In this document: positions 48,614 through 59,763 of the stretch, one piece after another
Layout: every line of letters starts with the position of its first letter
Numbering within the stretch: position 1 is the stretch's first letter
Source: Flammula alnicola
Lineage: Eukaryota > Basidiomycota > Agaricomycetes > Agaricales > Strophariaceae
DNA: 64,000 nucleotides
NCBI GenBank assembly: GCA_015499995.1
Contig: JADNRV010000147.1
Span: 62,001-126,000 of the forward strand
Direction of reading: 5' to 3'
Translations under genes and position numbers: made by a program
Notes under the pieces: model-generated
Told to the model about the DNA's origin: nothing
Databases searched by the model: none
Seen by the model: the letters and a program-made list of their open reading frames with translations, nothing else

Positions 48614-49216
48614 AATATATGGCATGGTATATCACTGATGGATACCTGCGGAGCATTCGTTCTCCCACCATTTTCTGATAGACGATCAAGCTTTGTGTTG
48701 GAGTGTACATAATCTCAAACTTCGAATATTCAATATACAACTTTCGTTTCAGTGAAATTCGGCGTGACAGAAACAAATCAAGTCATCTGAGTTGCTCTGA
48801 AACGCGTCAGGCGTGCTAGTTGGGCACCAAGCTGCATAACCGATCTATTAACTTCGTCAATCTGGCTCTGTTTCTGCTCGATCTCTATGGTCTACATAAT
48901 CTGTAACTTTTTTGGTTAATTACTTGCGCTTCCATAATGGGTTATAATACAATCGCTCCAGAGAACATGATCAATTGATGTGGACTAACGATGCTTGGGC
49001 GCTTGATCTCAAGAATGGGCTACTCCCGGGCCAGTCCGGTCATCGTGATCAATTGGCGTCACTCGCGTCATGAACTTCTGTTGTGCATTAATTAATGATG
49101 GTTTGGATATCTTAGGACGAGATAAGAATGGAGGTCGCAAAACTACATGTTTTCTAATTGCCACATTCGGAAGAGAAGGAATAAAGGGTATAAAGAGTTT
49201 ACATACATGTTGAGAG

Positions 49217-51093
49217 CAGCCTTGGCGAAGGGGAAGGCATAATGAATTGACTCTGTGCGGGCGGCCCAGGTTGATGGTCAACCTGGGGATTTGACCTAAG
49301 TTAGGTTACTTATCAGTAAATAAAAGATTGATTTTCATCTTCTTTAGGTTGGTGATCAACCTTGTGAGTAGGTTGGTGCCTTGGTTAATTTACAACCTAT
49401 TTTTTAACTTTTCAACCTATGTACAAATGGCTCAGTAAGGTTTATGATCAACCTGGTGTGTAGTTTTAACCAACCTACAGTAGTATTGAAAGTCAACCTA
49501 TTGTCGGTTGAATATGACCCAATTAGCCGGTTAGAGTCACTATACAGTAGGTTGCTTTTAGACATTTTTTTTTTTTTAATTCGTAAAATAGGTTGTTATT
49601 TTGACTACACATTAGGTTACATATCATAGCAATACTCTATATACTCGAAATGAGACCACCAACCATACAGGTGCGTCTCATTGCATTTGCCTGCGGTCTC
49701 ACATTCCATTGTCGGTGGCAACAGGTGCTGTGTTGGTTGAAACGGGGGTTGGTGGTGGTGGTTGACGGTCCGCGAGTGGGAGTGGAGGATAGTGGCAGTA
49801 TTCGATATGGGTTAGGCACAGCGAAAGGCAATCAGTCAGCGGCATCATGGGGGATTGTTCGCGACATACCTGATGGGCCTCCTACCACAGGTCCCTATCT
49901 CCTATCCCCCTAAGACTTTCTACACCCTTGCGTTTCTGTAAATCGAATGCCAGCCCATGGCGTGGGCAGAGTCGGGTTGTTGGGGACTTGTTGGGGTCAT
50001 ATACAGTTGGGCGTTAGAAGGGTGGATCCAGGACGATGGTAAGAGCAGAAGTCAACCACCCTGTCGCTCTGTTCAGGCGGAGTCTGAAATATCGGCCATC
50101 GCCGGATACTGAGTATCCAACGCGGCATTTTGGACTTAGGAAAAAAAAGTGCGCGCCAAATTTTTATTTATGTCACCGCATTCCAGGTGCTAACCTTCTT
50201 GCTTCAAAATTCCTCAGAACATGTTTAGAATATACAAATTAACAATCCTATTGAAAATATAATACCTTTTCCACTGGGGCATACTTTAGGTTAATAAGTA
50301 GCTATCTACTGGTTGACGAGTCAGGTTGAAAAGTAGCATACTGATGGTCTAACTGGGCGTGTTTAACATCACTATCTCCTTGGTTGTTTTGGTAGGTTGC
50401 CGCGCAACCTAATTATTAGGTTGAATTGAATCAACCTAATAATCACCCAAGGACAGGTTGAAATCTAGTTTTCAGCCTGTCCTTGGTTGCTCAGCAACCT
50501 AAGCCGTTCCCACAGTGTGACCAGCCATCAGCAACGTGACCTGGGACGAGGGAAGGAGGGAGCTGATGAAGATGATCCTCTTCAACCCGGACTTCTTGAC
50601 GAGAGGAAGGAATGCTCGGGAGACGCAGAGAAGTGCCACATTGCTGGATGACATTTGGTCAGCTCATTCATCGGGAGTCCTAGCTGAAAATAAATCATGT
50701 TTAGCGCTGGTGGAATAATCGACGTTTATGAAAGACGTGCGCTTACAAGTCTTGGAATCGGATCGTTGGTTGAGGGTTCTTTCCGGCATTGTTGACAAGG
50801 TAATCGAGACCGTTAGGGAGGAGAGGCGTGTAGGTTTCGACACCCGTCAACGCTCTCTTGGCTCGTGATGTCCAACTCGACGACCTTCAAGCTCTTCAGG
50901 TGCTTAGCAGCGACGCTTGAAGCTCTGGCGAGTCGACACTGCGAGCGGTAGTGACGACGAAGTTTCTTCGTTCTTGAGCTCTTGTCAATCATTTTATGAG
51001 CGTTCTAAATGTGCGTTGTGAGGCTGGCACATACCAAGTTTTCGTGTTGTAATCGATTCCCCTGTCAGCGGCGGCGATCAACCATGAAGGCAT
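49217..51093 (-). pseudogene. SDR pseudogene split by a TIR element
   Basis: A dead paralogue of the SDR at 30 kb, with the same intron positions. Exon 1 (51093 downward) reads MPSWLIAAADRGIDYNTKTW, with the TGxxxGxG cofactor motif destroyed. Exon 2 carries FVVTTARSVDSPELQA, then LPNGLDYLVNNAGKNPQ, with small deletions and frame changes, ending at a donor at 50746. Exon 3 reads VSRAFLPLVKKSGLKRIIFI, then SSQVTLLMAG. It is cut at about 50516, and resumes beyond the inserted element at about 49252 with YAFPFAKAALNM and a donor at 49216. The last two exons were not found. Homology at matching exon borders is direct evidence of descent. Confidence 0.85.
49253..50515. mobile_element. 1.26-kb TIR element with subterminal AGGTTG repeats
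   Basis: The ends are imperfect inverted repeats (CTGTGCGGGCGGCCCAGGTT at the left, CTGTGGGAACGGCTTAGGTT reversed at the right). At least 15 copies of AGGTTG or CAACCT crowd the outer parts (49265-49610 and 50290-50505), leaving the middle free. The right end holds hairpins such as CCAAGGACAGGTTGAAA paired with TTTTCAGCCTGTCCTTGG. The flanks TGACT and TGACC may be a short target duplication. There is no convincing gene inside, so it is a non-autonomous DNA element. It sits inside exon 3 of the SDR pseudogene. Confidence 0.7.
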
Positions 51094-51617
51094 GTTGTGC
51101 TGTTGGATAAATCGAGTTGATTTCGTGAAAGGTAAGAGAAGTATAGGTTGTTGGGCTTCATCTCAAACACCTTGGGGCCCTTCTCTACATTAAAAATAGA
51201 AATGAATAGAATCATGTCGAAGCAGAGCAAAGGATGCGTACCCTTCTTTAGCTTGCTGGAAGACCTGGACGCGTGTTGGACTAAGGACAACCCAGCCCGA
51301 TTCGCTGCTAGACTCGGCCGACGTATCCCTGACGATAATAGTCGAAGCTATCAAACGAAGTTATTCATATAGAATCCGGATGTGATTTTCTCGTCGGGCT
51401 GCCTGGTGTTCAGAAAGTATATTCAAGTCGGTTGGTCGATAGAGGAGGGAGTGCCGTGAGAAGAGATTACGGTGTTGCCGTGAGATGCCGCATCCATACT
51501 CCGCAGCTTTCAGGTTGTGGTGTTGTGCTTTCCATGTCGGCGTAACACAGCCGCATACCGCCCCTCCCTCTCTTTTTCTCCCTTCTTTCTCTCCCGAAAA
51601 GCCTTCGTATCCAAGGC

Positions 51618-53055
51618 ATGGCATCCGCGGGCGGTCTCTCGCGACGACGCGTAGGAGGTGCCACCTCATCATCATACACCGACGAAGACGACGACGCACA
51701 TCGAGCCACCAACGGGCACTCGACAGCGGACACCAGCACTCCTCCAGGCGCCCAGCATGCGGGGTCTGCGTTTGAGGGAGGGAACAAGATTGCGTTCGAT
51801 CCCAGGGATTTGCAGCAGGATGCCAGCGAGGAGGCGAGGATCGGCGGAAAGATGCCGCGTTTAACTATCATGGAGGAAGTTCTGCTGCTGGGGATTAAGG
51901 ATAAGCAGGTACGTCGGTTTAAGTCTTTGTTTATTAAACGAGAACGTCTCCTGGACTATCTTTGTATTCTTCCCTACCCTCGATACGTCCATTGTCTCCT
52001 GTTCTTCATGACACGCCATCGAACTTGATTTACTCATATGCCATCATTCACCCAGGGTTATCTGTCATTTTGGAATGACAACATCTCATACGCGCTGCGT
52101 GGATGTATTCTTATTGAGCTCGCCCTTCGGCGTCGTGTAGCCCTTGTGCGAGATCCGAATCGAAGGCGGATACCCATAATAGAGAGGCTTGTGGAGGTCA
52201 TTGATGATCGGCAAACAGGCGAAACCATTCTTGACGAGGCGCTCAAGATGATGAAGTCGCAACAAGATGTGGAGAAGCTAAGTATTAATTCCTGGATAGA
52301 TCTCATGAGCGGTGAGTTTTCTTCCCTGCCACATCCCGCAGTTTTCTACTTCTCCAGCACCGTCTCGCCTCGCTTTGAATTTTGATGTTCGTCTCTAATT
52401 TTGTTGATCGGCACTTGCAGGAGAAACATGGAACGTCATGAAAATCGGCTTTCAACTGAAGCAGGTCCGCGAGCGACTAGCGAAAGGACTCGTCGACAAA
52501 GGCGTTCTCCGGACGGAGAAACGCAATTTCCTCCTATTCGATATGGCCACCCACCCCGTTGCCGACGTGCGCACGAAGGAGTCCATCATCAACCGCGTCG
52601 TCACGCTCCTTACCTCCACCACCACGGCCCTACCCCCTGCCGCACTCGACAAAGAAGGCGTACAATGCCGTGTCCTCCGCGCCGTATGCCTTGTGTGTGC
52701 GGCGTACACCGCTAGCGTGCTGGATAATGCCTTTGGCCGACTGGGATACGAAGAACGAGAAGCGGCATTCCAGAGATGTGACGAGATCCTGGGCGAATTC
52801 GTCTCCTGGCCGTTCGGCACGGGAGGGATGATGACCTCGGGCGCGCCTACGCCGGCCGCGACTGCTGCAGGGAGGAGGAGACAGGCGACGAGGCTGGCTA
52901 GCGGCAGCGGCGGTGTGGAGGTCAGCGGTCGCGAGGTGGTGTTGGGTCTTGTGCAGGAGGTGCGGAAGGAGGCTGTTGGCGGAGAGGAGGACGTTGGGTT
53001 CGAGTTGATCGCTGGCGTGTTGGAGGTGTTGTCCAAACTCGATTCTTTGATCTAA
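51618..53055 (+). CDS. VPS74: Golgi phosphoprotein Vps74/GOLPH3 (GPP34 domain)
   Basis: Three exons (51618-51908, 52056-52311, 52421-53055), in phase, give about 393 residues. A disordered N-terminus ([20 protein letters not shown]) precedes the GPP34 domain: [88 protein letters not shown] and [13 protein letters not shown]. Vps74 binds PI4P at the Golgi and the cytosolic tails of glycosyltransferases, keeping them in the correct cisternae by COPI recycling. This fungal protein has an insertion rich in Gly, Ala and Arg (about [20 protein letters not shown]) before the last helices, longer than in yeast. It looks intact, and the strong C-ending codon bias fits a housekeeping gene. Confidence 0.93.
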
Positions 53056-55086
53056 TTCGCCCCACTCCACCCTCTGGAACGCTATTTCTTGATGACTTCC
53101 ATAACTTGGGCTTTCATTTCCGTCTCTTCCACTTGTGTCTCTTCCACTTGTTGGCTTGAGGCTTACCATGCAACGTTCAGCCCTCATCATATTCTTTTCT
53201 ACCTGTTTTCCGTCGTCCACCATCTTATTTAATGATCGATATCGATTCCAGGAACTTCTTTATGGTCTCTTTCGCTCGTGCGTATGTACGAGTTAAACAT
53301 CCAAGCTCGCCTTGTGCTTCTTAATTTGTGAGGTGGGGTAACTATGCTGCGCGATGAACACATGACGAGTTCAGCCCTTTGCGACGTTGACTTTCCGAAG
53401 TGAAGTGTGAGAGAACATGGCGAACGGCATGACATCGCGGAGGCGGTTCGAATTCCACGATGATCTCAACCGTTCAGGGAGACGTTAGGAAGGGACTTTG
53501 GACGTGATGGTGTCGGCGCGTCTTTGTATCAGCGAGCAATCGGCACGAACGCGCAATGCTACATAACAAGCTCACTTGATGACTTTATCCCCGTGTCATC
53601 GCGCTGACCTTCGTCATGAGGGGCAGGAAGTGCCGATCCGTAAATGCCGTAAATCAGCTCCATTAACGGTCGCCCGTCCTGCATTGGAATTTGGCGGTTG
53701 TAGAGTCTAGATGTTGCCTGGATGTTGCGCAAACGAAAACACGACACCACGCAAGAAAAAGGAGGATGCCGCTACCTCTCGCATTGCAGCAGTTTTCTCA
53801 GCTGAGGTGCGCTGAAAGGGCAATGATGAGTCAAACAGAAACCCAAAAAAAAAAACTCGGCCCGTTTACGGAAAAATAGAATCTTCCGCCACGGACATGC
53901 GCGTCCAGATCGTACATAGACCTTCTGGACTCCCAAAAAATGCTCTTGGCATCGGTGGGTAGAGAGTACTTAAGCGTAAGCACATGGGCGAGTTACAGGA
54001 CATTAGGAGAAATTAGGCCATCATAACCTGGATACGTAGAAAAAGGCCCTGAACATGTTCTAGGGACATATCATAATATGTATGTACGCACTTGCAATCA
54101 AGGGCGTTCATTACCAAGCAGTGCCTCAGAATTCGTTTTTCCGGATGAGAAGTCTGGTAATTAATAATGTGAAAAGAAGGCCGGTCGTGCTTGGTTGTTC
54201 TTCGTTAGAAATGGAGTATGAGGTGGTGACTTCAGTCGACCCAGTCGATGAGAGATAAGTAGGCCAATCGAAAACGGCCCAAATGTCATTCATTGAATAG
54301 ATGATGATGAAAGAAGGTTTTCTGATGATGAGTGTAGGAATTCGGCAGAATTTTGTAGACTATACTTTTGGGGTTAAGCCCATTGTGGACCCAACTTGAC
54401 GACCGTCGATGAGGAGCCTGAAGCCCAGGTTGCTGACATAGAGGGTGCTCGCCGCTCAGCGTTTCAAACGTCAATGAGCTAGAGATGAAAATTGTCGTCG
54501 TGGAGGCATCGTAGTCGTGACAGAATAATCTGTTAAAAACAAAGGGAAATTTCTGCGCACTGAGGCGATATCCAGGGAGCTGTGGGTTGCTTGGTGAACC
54601 TGCCATCACTAAAGAAAGAAGCTTACGATATGTATGCACAGGGTCGATCCCTTTATTTCAAGCAAGGGTAGCAGTTTTTTACGTTTCTTGCTCCCCCTGC
54701 CCTCGCTCTGACGTTGTACGAAGAAGTGTCGGTGAAGAAAGGTTCGTCGCAATGTTTTGTTTTTCGCATGTTTATTTATTCCTGGTGGCGACGGCGAACA
54801 TTAATATTGATGCATGATGGATCGTGACTGGACTCCGAGTCCGTCCTTGATCAATTTTTATACCGCCATTGGGGCTGTAGCTGTCCAACGTCCGGCAGCT
54901 ATGGACATATCCAGCGATGCTTATTTCCGTCTCTTTTCCACAGGATCTTGACTGCTATCCTCGACGACTCAAGTTCCAGCAATCGCCTACCGAGACCAAC
55001 TAAGTACAGCTCGCACGGACACCCTCGTTGCTTTGCTGGGCGTCCTCTTACCGTCTTCGCAACACATACGTGGGATCTGACACGAC
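53056..55086. other. Gene-free stretch
   Basis: No gene was recognised between VPS74 and the G-alpha pseudogene. Confidence 0.4.
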
Positions 55087-57291
55087 ATGGGTGCTACCAG
55101 CGACCAAGACCCTTTCGCTCTCTTCCACACTCCGCCGCCCAATGAAACTCCCGGAGAACGAGCAGCTCGCCAGGCAAAAGAGGCGGAGGAAAAGCGGGTT
55201 AGTGATCAGATCGACGAACCAGTTGAAAGCGAGCGTTTGGCGTTGAAAAAGCAGAAGTATACGTTCGCGTGCTCCTGCTCGGTCAATCTGAGAGTGGTAA
55301 GTGCTCATCTAGCCTCACTGGCAATTCTTATTACTACAACTAACTGGATCCTACGTTAGGTAAATCGACGACATTAAAAAGTAGTATTCCTCTTACTCGA
55401 ATAGTGCCATGGGTTCTGACGACTCGCACTGAATCAGACTTCCGGATGCGATATGCGAAAGCTGCATGGGAAGCTGAGCGTGCCTCTTGGCGCGCTGTTA
55501 TTCAGTTGAACATCATCCGCTCTATCATTACTATCGTCGAAACCCTTCAAGCAGAGATGGACGGCGAGGCTATCGACCAGCCCGATACTCCAGTACCCCC
55601 GTGCCTGCGACGCCAATGATCGCCCACCCCGCTCCATCCCCCCCTTGTCTGACCCAGGCGCCTCTCCGACGGTGGTTACCTCTTTCATCACCTCTAGACA
55701 GATTCCGACTCCCTCTCACGGACCTTCACTCTCAAGATCCACGGCCGCGGCGTCGTTATCAACCGCCCTTACGGGGAAGCATCAACTTCTAAAGCTGCGC
55801 CTGGGTCCTCTGCGCCGAGTCGAGAAAGATCTGAAGAAGCGGCTCGGTGAAGGCGCAGAGGAGGAACGAGATGGCGTAGCGGAGTCGTTGGGACCTCTCA
55901 GCCTGGAGAGCGGGTCTGAAGTTCTCGTTCGACGCCAGCAGAAGGAATTCGGAGTGCAGCTACAAGAAGCCTTAGAGAGAGGAACAGCGCGGAGTGGAAG
56001 TCGCCGAGGACACGGAAGCGACGATGGAGCCACTTCCCCGGATGACGTTGACGAAGCCACGGAGGTTCTTGCGAGTTGCCTCGATGATATGAAGACACTC
56101 TGGTCAGATGAAGTTGTAAAGGTCGTTTTGAAGAAACGAAGAATACGACTGGAAGATTCAGCTGGATTGTAAGTCTTTCATGGTGTCGTCTTCAACCTGT
56201 TAATTACGACATGCCCCAGTTTCTTAGACGACCTTGACCGCATCGCAAGGCGGGATACGAACCTTCTGATGACGACGTCATTCGGGCTCGTCTGAGGACG
56301 TTGGGTGTGCAGATATCGAATAAAATTCGAAGCCAACTCCAGTGTGTTCGCTGGTGCGTTTTACTGACTACTATTTCCCTATGACATAGCTATTTAACTC
56401 AGTCATTCCAGGCGGTATCGGAGGAGATGCTGGCAGGGACTGGCTCTTATACGACGTTGGCGGATCTCGGACGATGGTACGTATGCACGTTGATCGAACG
56501 AAACCCCAGCTCATTCCACTCAATCTAGCGCCATGCTTGGGTACCCTATTTCGACAATATACAGGCCATTATATTCGTGAGTATCTCGTTAAATATGTCG
56601 TACTTATCCCTGAAATAACTTTACCACCTTTCTCGAAAGTTGCTCGTGAGTTGCTTCGTTATCGTTGTAACGTCCTTGCCCCTTTATTAACTATTTCTTT
56701 CGTAGCGGTCTCGTGCTTCGATGAACGTCTATCGGAGGACTCCAAGGTCAATCGTCTCGAAGATTCGTTCCTCCTATGGCGGAAGATTGCTCGTCCAAGC
56801 TGCTCGCGAAGGCGACTATGATCCTCTTCCTCAACAAGTGCGACTTGCTGAAGCGGAAACTGAAGTCGGGTGTGCAAGTAAAGACGTACCTACCCAGCTT
56901 TGGTAGCAGGAGCAATGATGTGGGAACTGTCGTGAAATGTGAGTCGTGGCCGGTTTACTTGGGCTGAAATTATTATCGACTCGACTGATATCGAACGCGC
57001 TAGATCTGCGAGAAAAGTTCAAGGAAGTTTGAAGGAGCATTCTCCGGAGCCGCGCTCTTGTTACTTCTATGCCACATCGGTCATCGTTCGTCATTTATCT
57101 CCCTTCTCCCTCTCCATGTCTCATTTTATAGTACGACAGGATACTAAAGCGACAGCCACGACGATCAAAGCCGGTACGTTCGCTTGCATGTCTCGTCCTA
57201 CCTTTCCCTCCTGACGTTTTCCATTCATAATGCAGTCAAAGACAGTATCCTCCGGGATTACCTCAAAGCGCAGATTTCGTGTAACTCCTAA
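55087..57291 (+). pseudogene. G-protein alpha-subunit pseudogene
   Basis: A basidiomycete-type G-alpha with the N-terminus MGATSDQDPFALFHTPPPNE (Gly2 for myristoylation), P-loop LLLGQSESGKSTT, helical part WEAERASWRAVIQLNIIRSI, an expanded insert (LRLGPLRRVEKDLKKRLGEG), a DEATEVLASCLDDMKTLWSD segment, switch II YDVGGSR, the guanine-binding TMILFLNKCDLLKRK and the C-terminal KDSILRDYLK. Introns with good splice sites persist. The frame is broken at least four times: just before the P-loop (about 55260), between 55590 and 55650, near 56245-56320, and near 56790 (between LLWRKI and CSSKLL). This cannot yield a working subunit without correction. The pattern (clean introns, single-base losses) suggests recent decay of a duplicated gene. 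Confidence 0.85.
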
Positions 57292-57961
57292 GCGGTGCTT
57301 TGACTTGCGCGCTCATCCTATTTTTCTACTTATATCTTTCGGAAAGTCAATTTCATTATATCCCCATGGAACTTTATATCGTTGCTTCGCCATGTACATA
57401 TTTCCAGCCGTCTGCTTCATCCCCTCTCCACGTTACGTTATGTTCTTTTCTCTATTCCTGTGACGCCTTATGGTTAGCAACGTTACATTTCTATTTAATC
57501 TTCAAGTAGTGTAAGGCTGGCATCTTACTCCGTATCAAGTGATCATGACTATTACAACACTCATGCAATTTTAAGTTGTGCCCTTCCTGAGTCGACAGTG
57601 GTAAGTACGACTTTACTGGGCTCGCTAGATAGCTCGGGGTTGTCCGTTGGAAGACGGGTCGTGAAAACCTTTTCGATTGTGGTTGTTGAACCAAGAACGC
57701 CGCCTTCGATTTTCGGAACAGTCATGTTCTAAAGTCGTCGATGGTGGGCGCTGACTGCGCTCTGGCACTCGTATGTATCACAGCCGAACTTTCCAAGTAC
57801 ACCGCCAGCCCATTTATGCGCTTTCACTTGGCCAATCTCGGCACTGCGACTATTGGACAGTCTGGCGCGATGTCACTTTTGTTAGTTTAAAATAGAAATA
57901 ATTAGAGGGAAGCACACACGAGATAAATCGTCTAATATACTATTATGAGGATAACCGCTTT

Positions 57962-59192
57962 CTACATGCCGTCTGCGCCAGATCTAACTTGAAGTATGTG
58001 CATATCAATATCGCTCGAGACGCTGGCCGTACTTTCCGGATCTAATGTTGTGGGATGCAATTTCAGCATGTTCATAATCATCCGGCAACACTGTAATAAT
58101 TGAAACATCAAACTAGAGTTCGCGTGAAAGTTAAGACGACTCACGGTGATAGATAATAATGAGATCGGCCAGCTATGTTTAACGACTGAGTAAATACTGC
58201 GCACGACGACGAACTGATGAAAGCGACTCACCCAAAAACAACGTGTGCTTTTGACACTTGACTGATAAAGGAGTAGGGTACGATGGCTGAGAATAGCGCT
58301 GTTGTGGTTCCGTGAGCCATCACGGGTGGATGAAGAAAGAACACCGGCAGACGAACAACAAACGAGGATCACTATCCAGATTCCATCGCGAGTAACGACT
58401 CGTGCAACAGGTACCCCAAGATGTGCGAGATTCCGTTTCGCAAGTTGCAACTGTCAATATACCCAATGGTAGGTGCGTTACCCATACGGATATACTGAAT
58501 ATTACGATCAGAAATGGAATATTAGGTAGTTCAAACCATGCGGCGTACCAGAAGTAGATGATATTTGGGTGTGTCTCCATCGTGTCGCATATACAGTCGA
58601 ACGGAACATCAAGGATTGTGCGTGGCGAAAGTACAGCTTCCGCAGCAATTTGTGCACAGAAGAGCAACACAAGAAGGACGGCGATCCTAATGTCTTTCAG
58701 ATAAAGTGCATAAACTGGGAAATTTTACGCTGTGTTCAGTACAATGGACAGGGAATTCTGGTGTTTTATCAACTTTTTTCTCAGCATCAATATCAAGTCA
58801 AGAGCAGCCATCAAGCAGCAGGCCGCTATAATGAGGAACATAAAGCACTGCTTGCAAACAGTATCCGGGATATCTACACTCCAAAGCGGCCCAGAAACGA
58901 GATAGAAATTGATGCTAGAAAGTCAGGCGCAGAAATCAGCTCTAGCAAGTGTCTAATGTGTGGTACATATCCTGACCTTTTCACAATGATCGCGAAGTAA
59001 CGCGAGAAAATATATGTTATCTTCACGCCAGTAGTGGGCCGTCTGTTTCCAGGACAACCAAGCCATCCTAGTCAATATCGCGAGATCATGCACATACCGC
59101 CATATATGACGAAATTCATCTCGCGATGTAAGGATGTACTCCCAGGAAAGAACCGCCAGCGAAGCCACTGCAGGGAGGCAAAGATAGAGCAT
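57962..59192 (-). CDS. DUF6533-type multi-pass membrane protein (structure uncertain)
   Basis: Minus-strand pieces follow the common Agaricomycete DUF6533 membrane-protein layout. The first segment is ASLAVLSWEYILTSRDEFRH followed by IW, the diagnostic opening of the family. Then come a TM segment with LDLILMLR, a third (IAVLLVLLFCAQIAAEAVL), another (LPNIPFLIVIFSISVWVTHL), RDGIWIVILVCC and a last part near HSWPISLLSITVSRL. The C-terminal tail ends PESTASVSSDIDMHILQVRS. Exon borders between 58940 and 58700 could not be fixed and the frame is interrupted there, so the gene may be damaged. The family's function is unknown; a receptor-like or sensory role is only speculation. Confidence 0.5.
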
Positions 59193-59513
59193 GAATACTT
59201 AGAGAGCTCTGGGTAGATGCAGAAATTCGAACTTAACACGTAGACCATTTACGCAAAGAAAGGTTCTCGACGAGTTTGTAGTCAATAGCATTGGGTTTTG
59301 GCAACGCCATGAAGTGGTAGGATGGGCATGGGTGAGCGTCACGGTTACTGCTCAAGGATCACTTGAAGTGAACGTCCTGAAGGAAAGAGCCTGGGAAGGA
59401 CATAACGCCGTGTCCTAAATCGCCTATCAGTTTGATTAATATATTTCCCCAGCCTATTTATAAAAGGGCCTCGCGACGATAAGTGTGTGACAAAAGCGCT
59501 TATCAACATCTTA

Positions 59514-59611
59514 CAGCTGATTCCGAAAACTATGTCAGTGTTGGTTTTTTTTGCGTCGGTCCATCAGCAATATAGGATATTCAGGCACTGACCAATATGG
59601 TAAGGTGGTTG
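59514..59611 (+). repeat. Left TIR of the Tc1/mariner-like element
   Basis: It matches the right TIR with one length change in an 8-T run. It contains the sequence from which the unknown gene's leader is transcribed. Confidence 0.85.
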
Positions 59612-59763
59612 CGAGGCGTCTCGATTTGGAGCATACCACCGCGTGCAAAGCGCGTCCAAGTCGCACTTGAATGTAGATGTGTTGGCTACGTTGAGATGCT
59701 CAGAGAGGGGAGAGAGATTCCCGCTTTCAACTTATTCTTCCACTTCCTACTGTCCTTTCTGAA

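Noticed and set aside
49650..49913. 87-codon frame inside the AGGTTG element as a possible transposase
   Set aside because: Too short, no HTH or DDE motif, and low-complexity valine run.
51467..53223. Long minus-strand open frames opposite VPS74
   Set aside because: They mirror the codon bias of the plus-strand gene; the plus strand has the GPP34 domain and in-phase introns.
58569..59000. 143-codon plus-strand frame
   Set aside because: It lies opposite the DUF6533-like exons, which carry family motifs; the plus frame has none.
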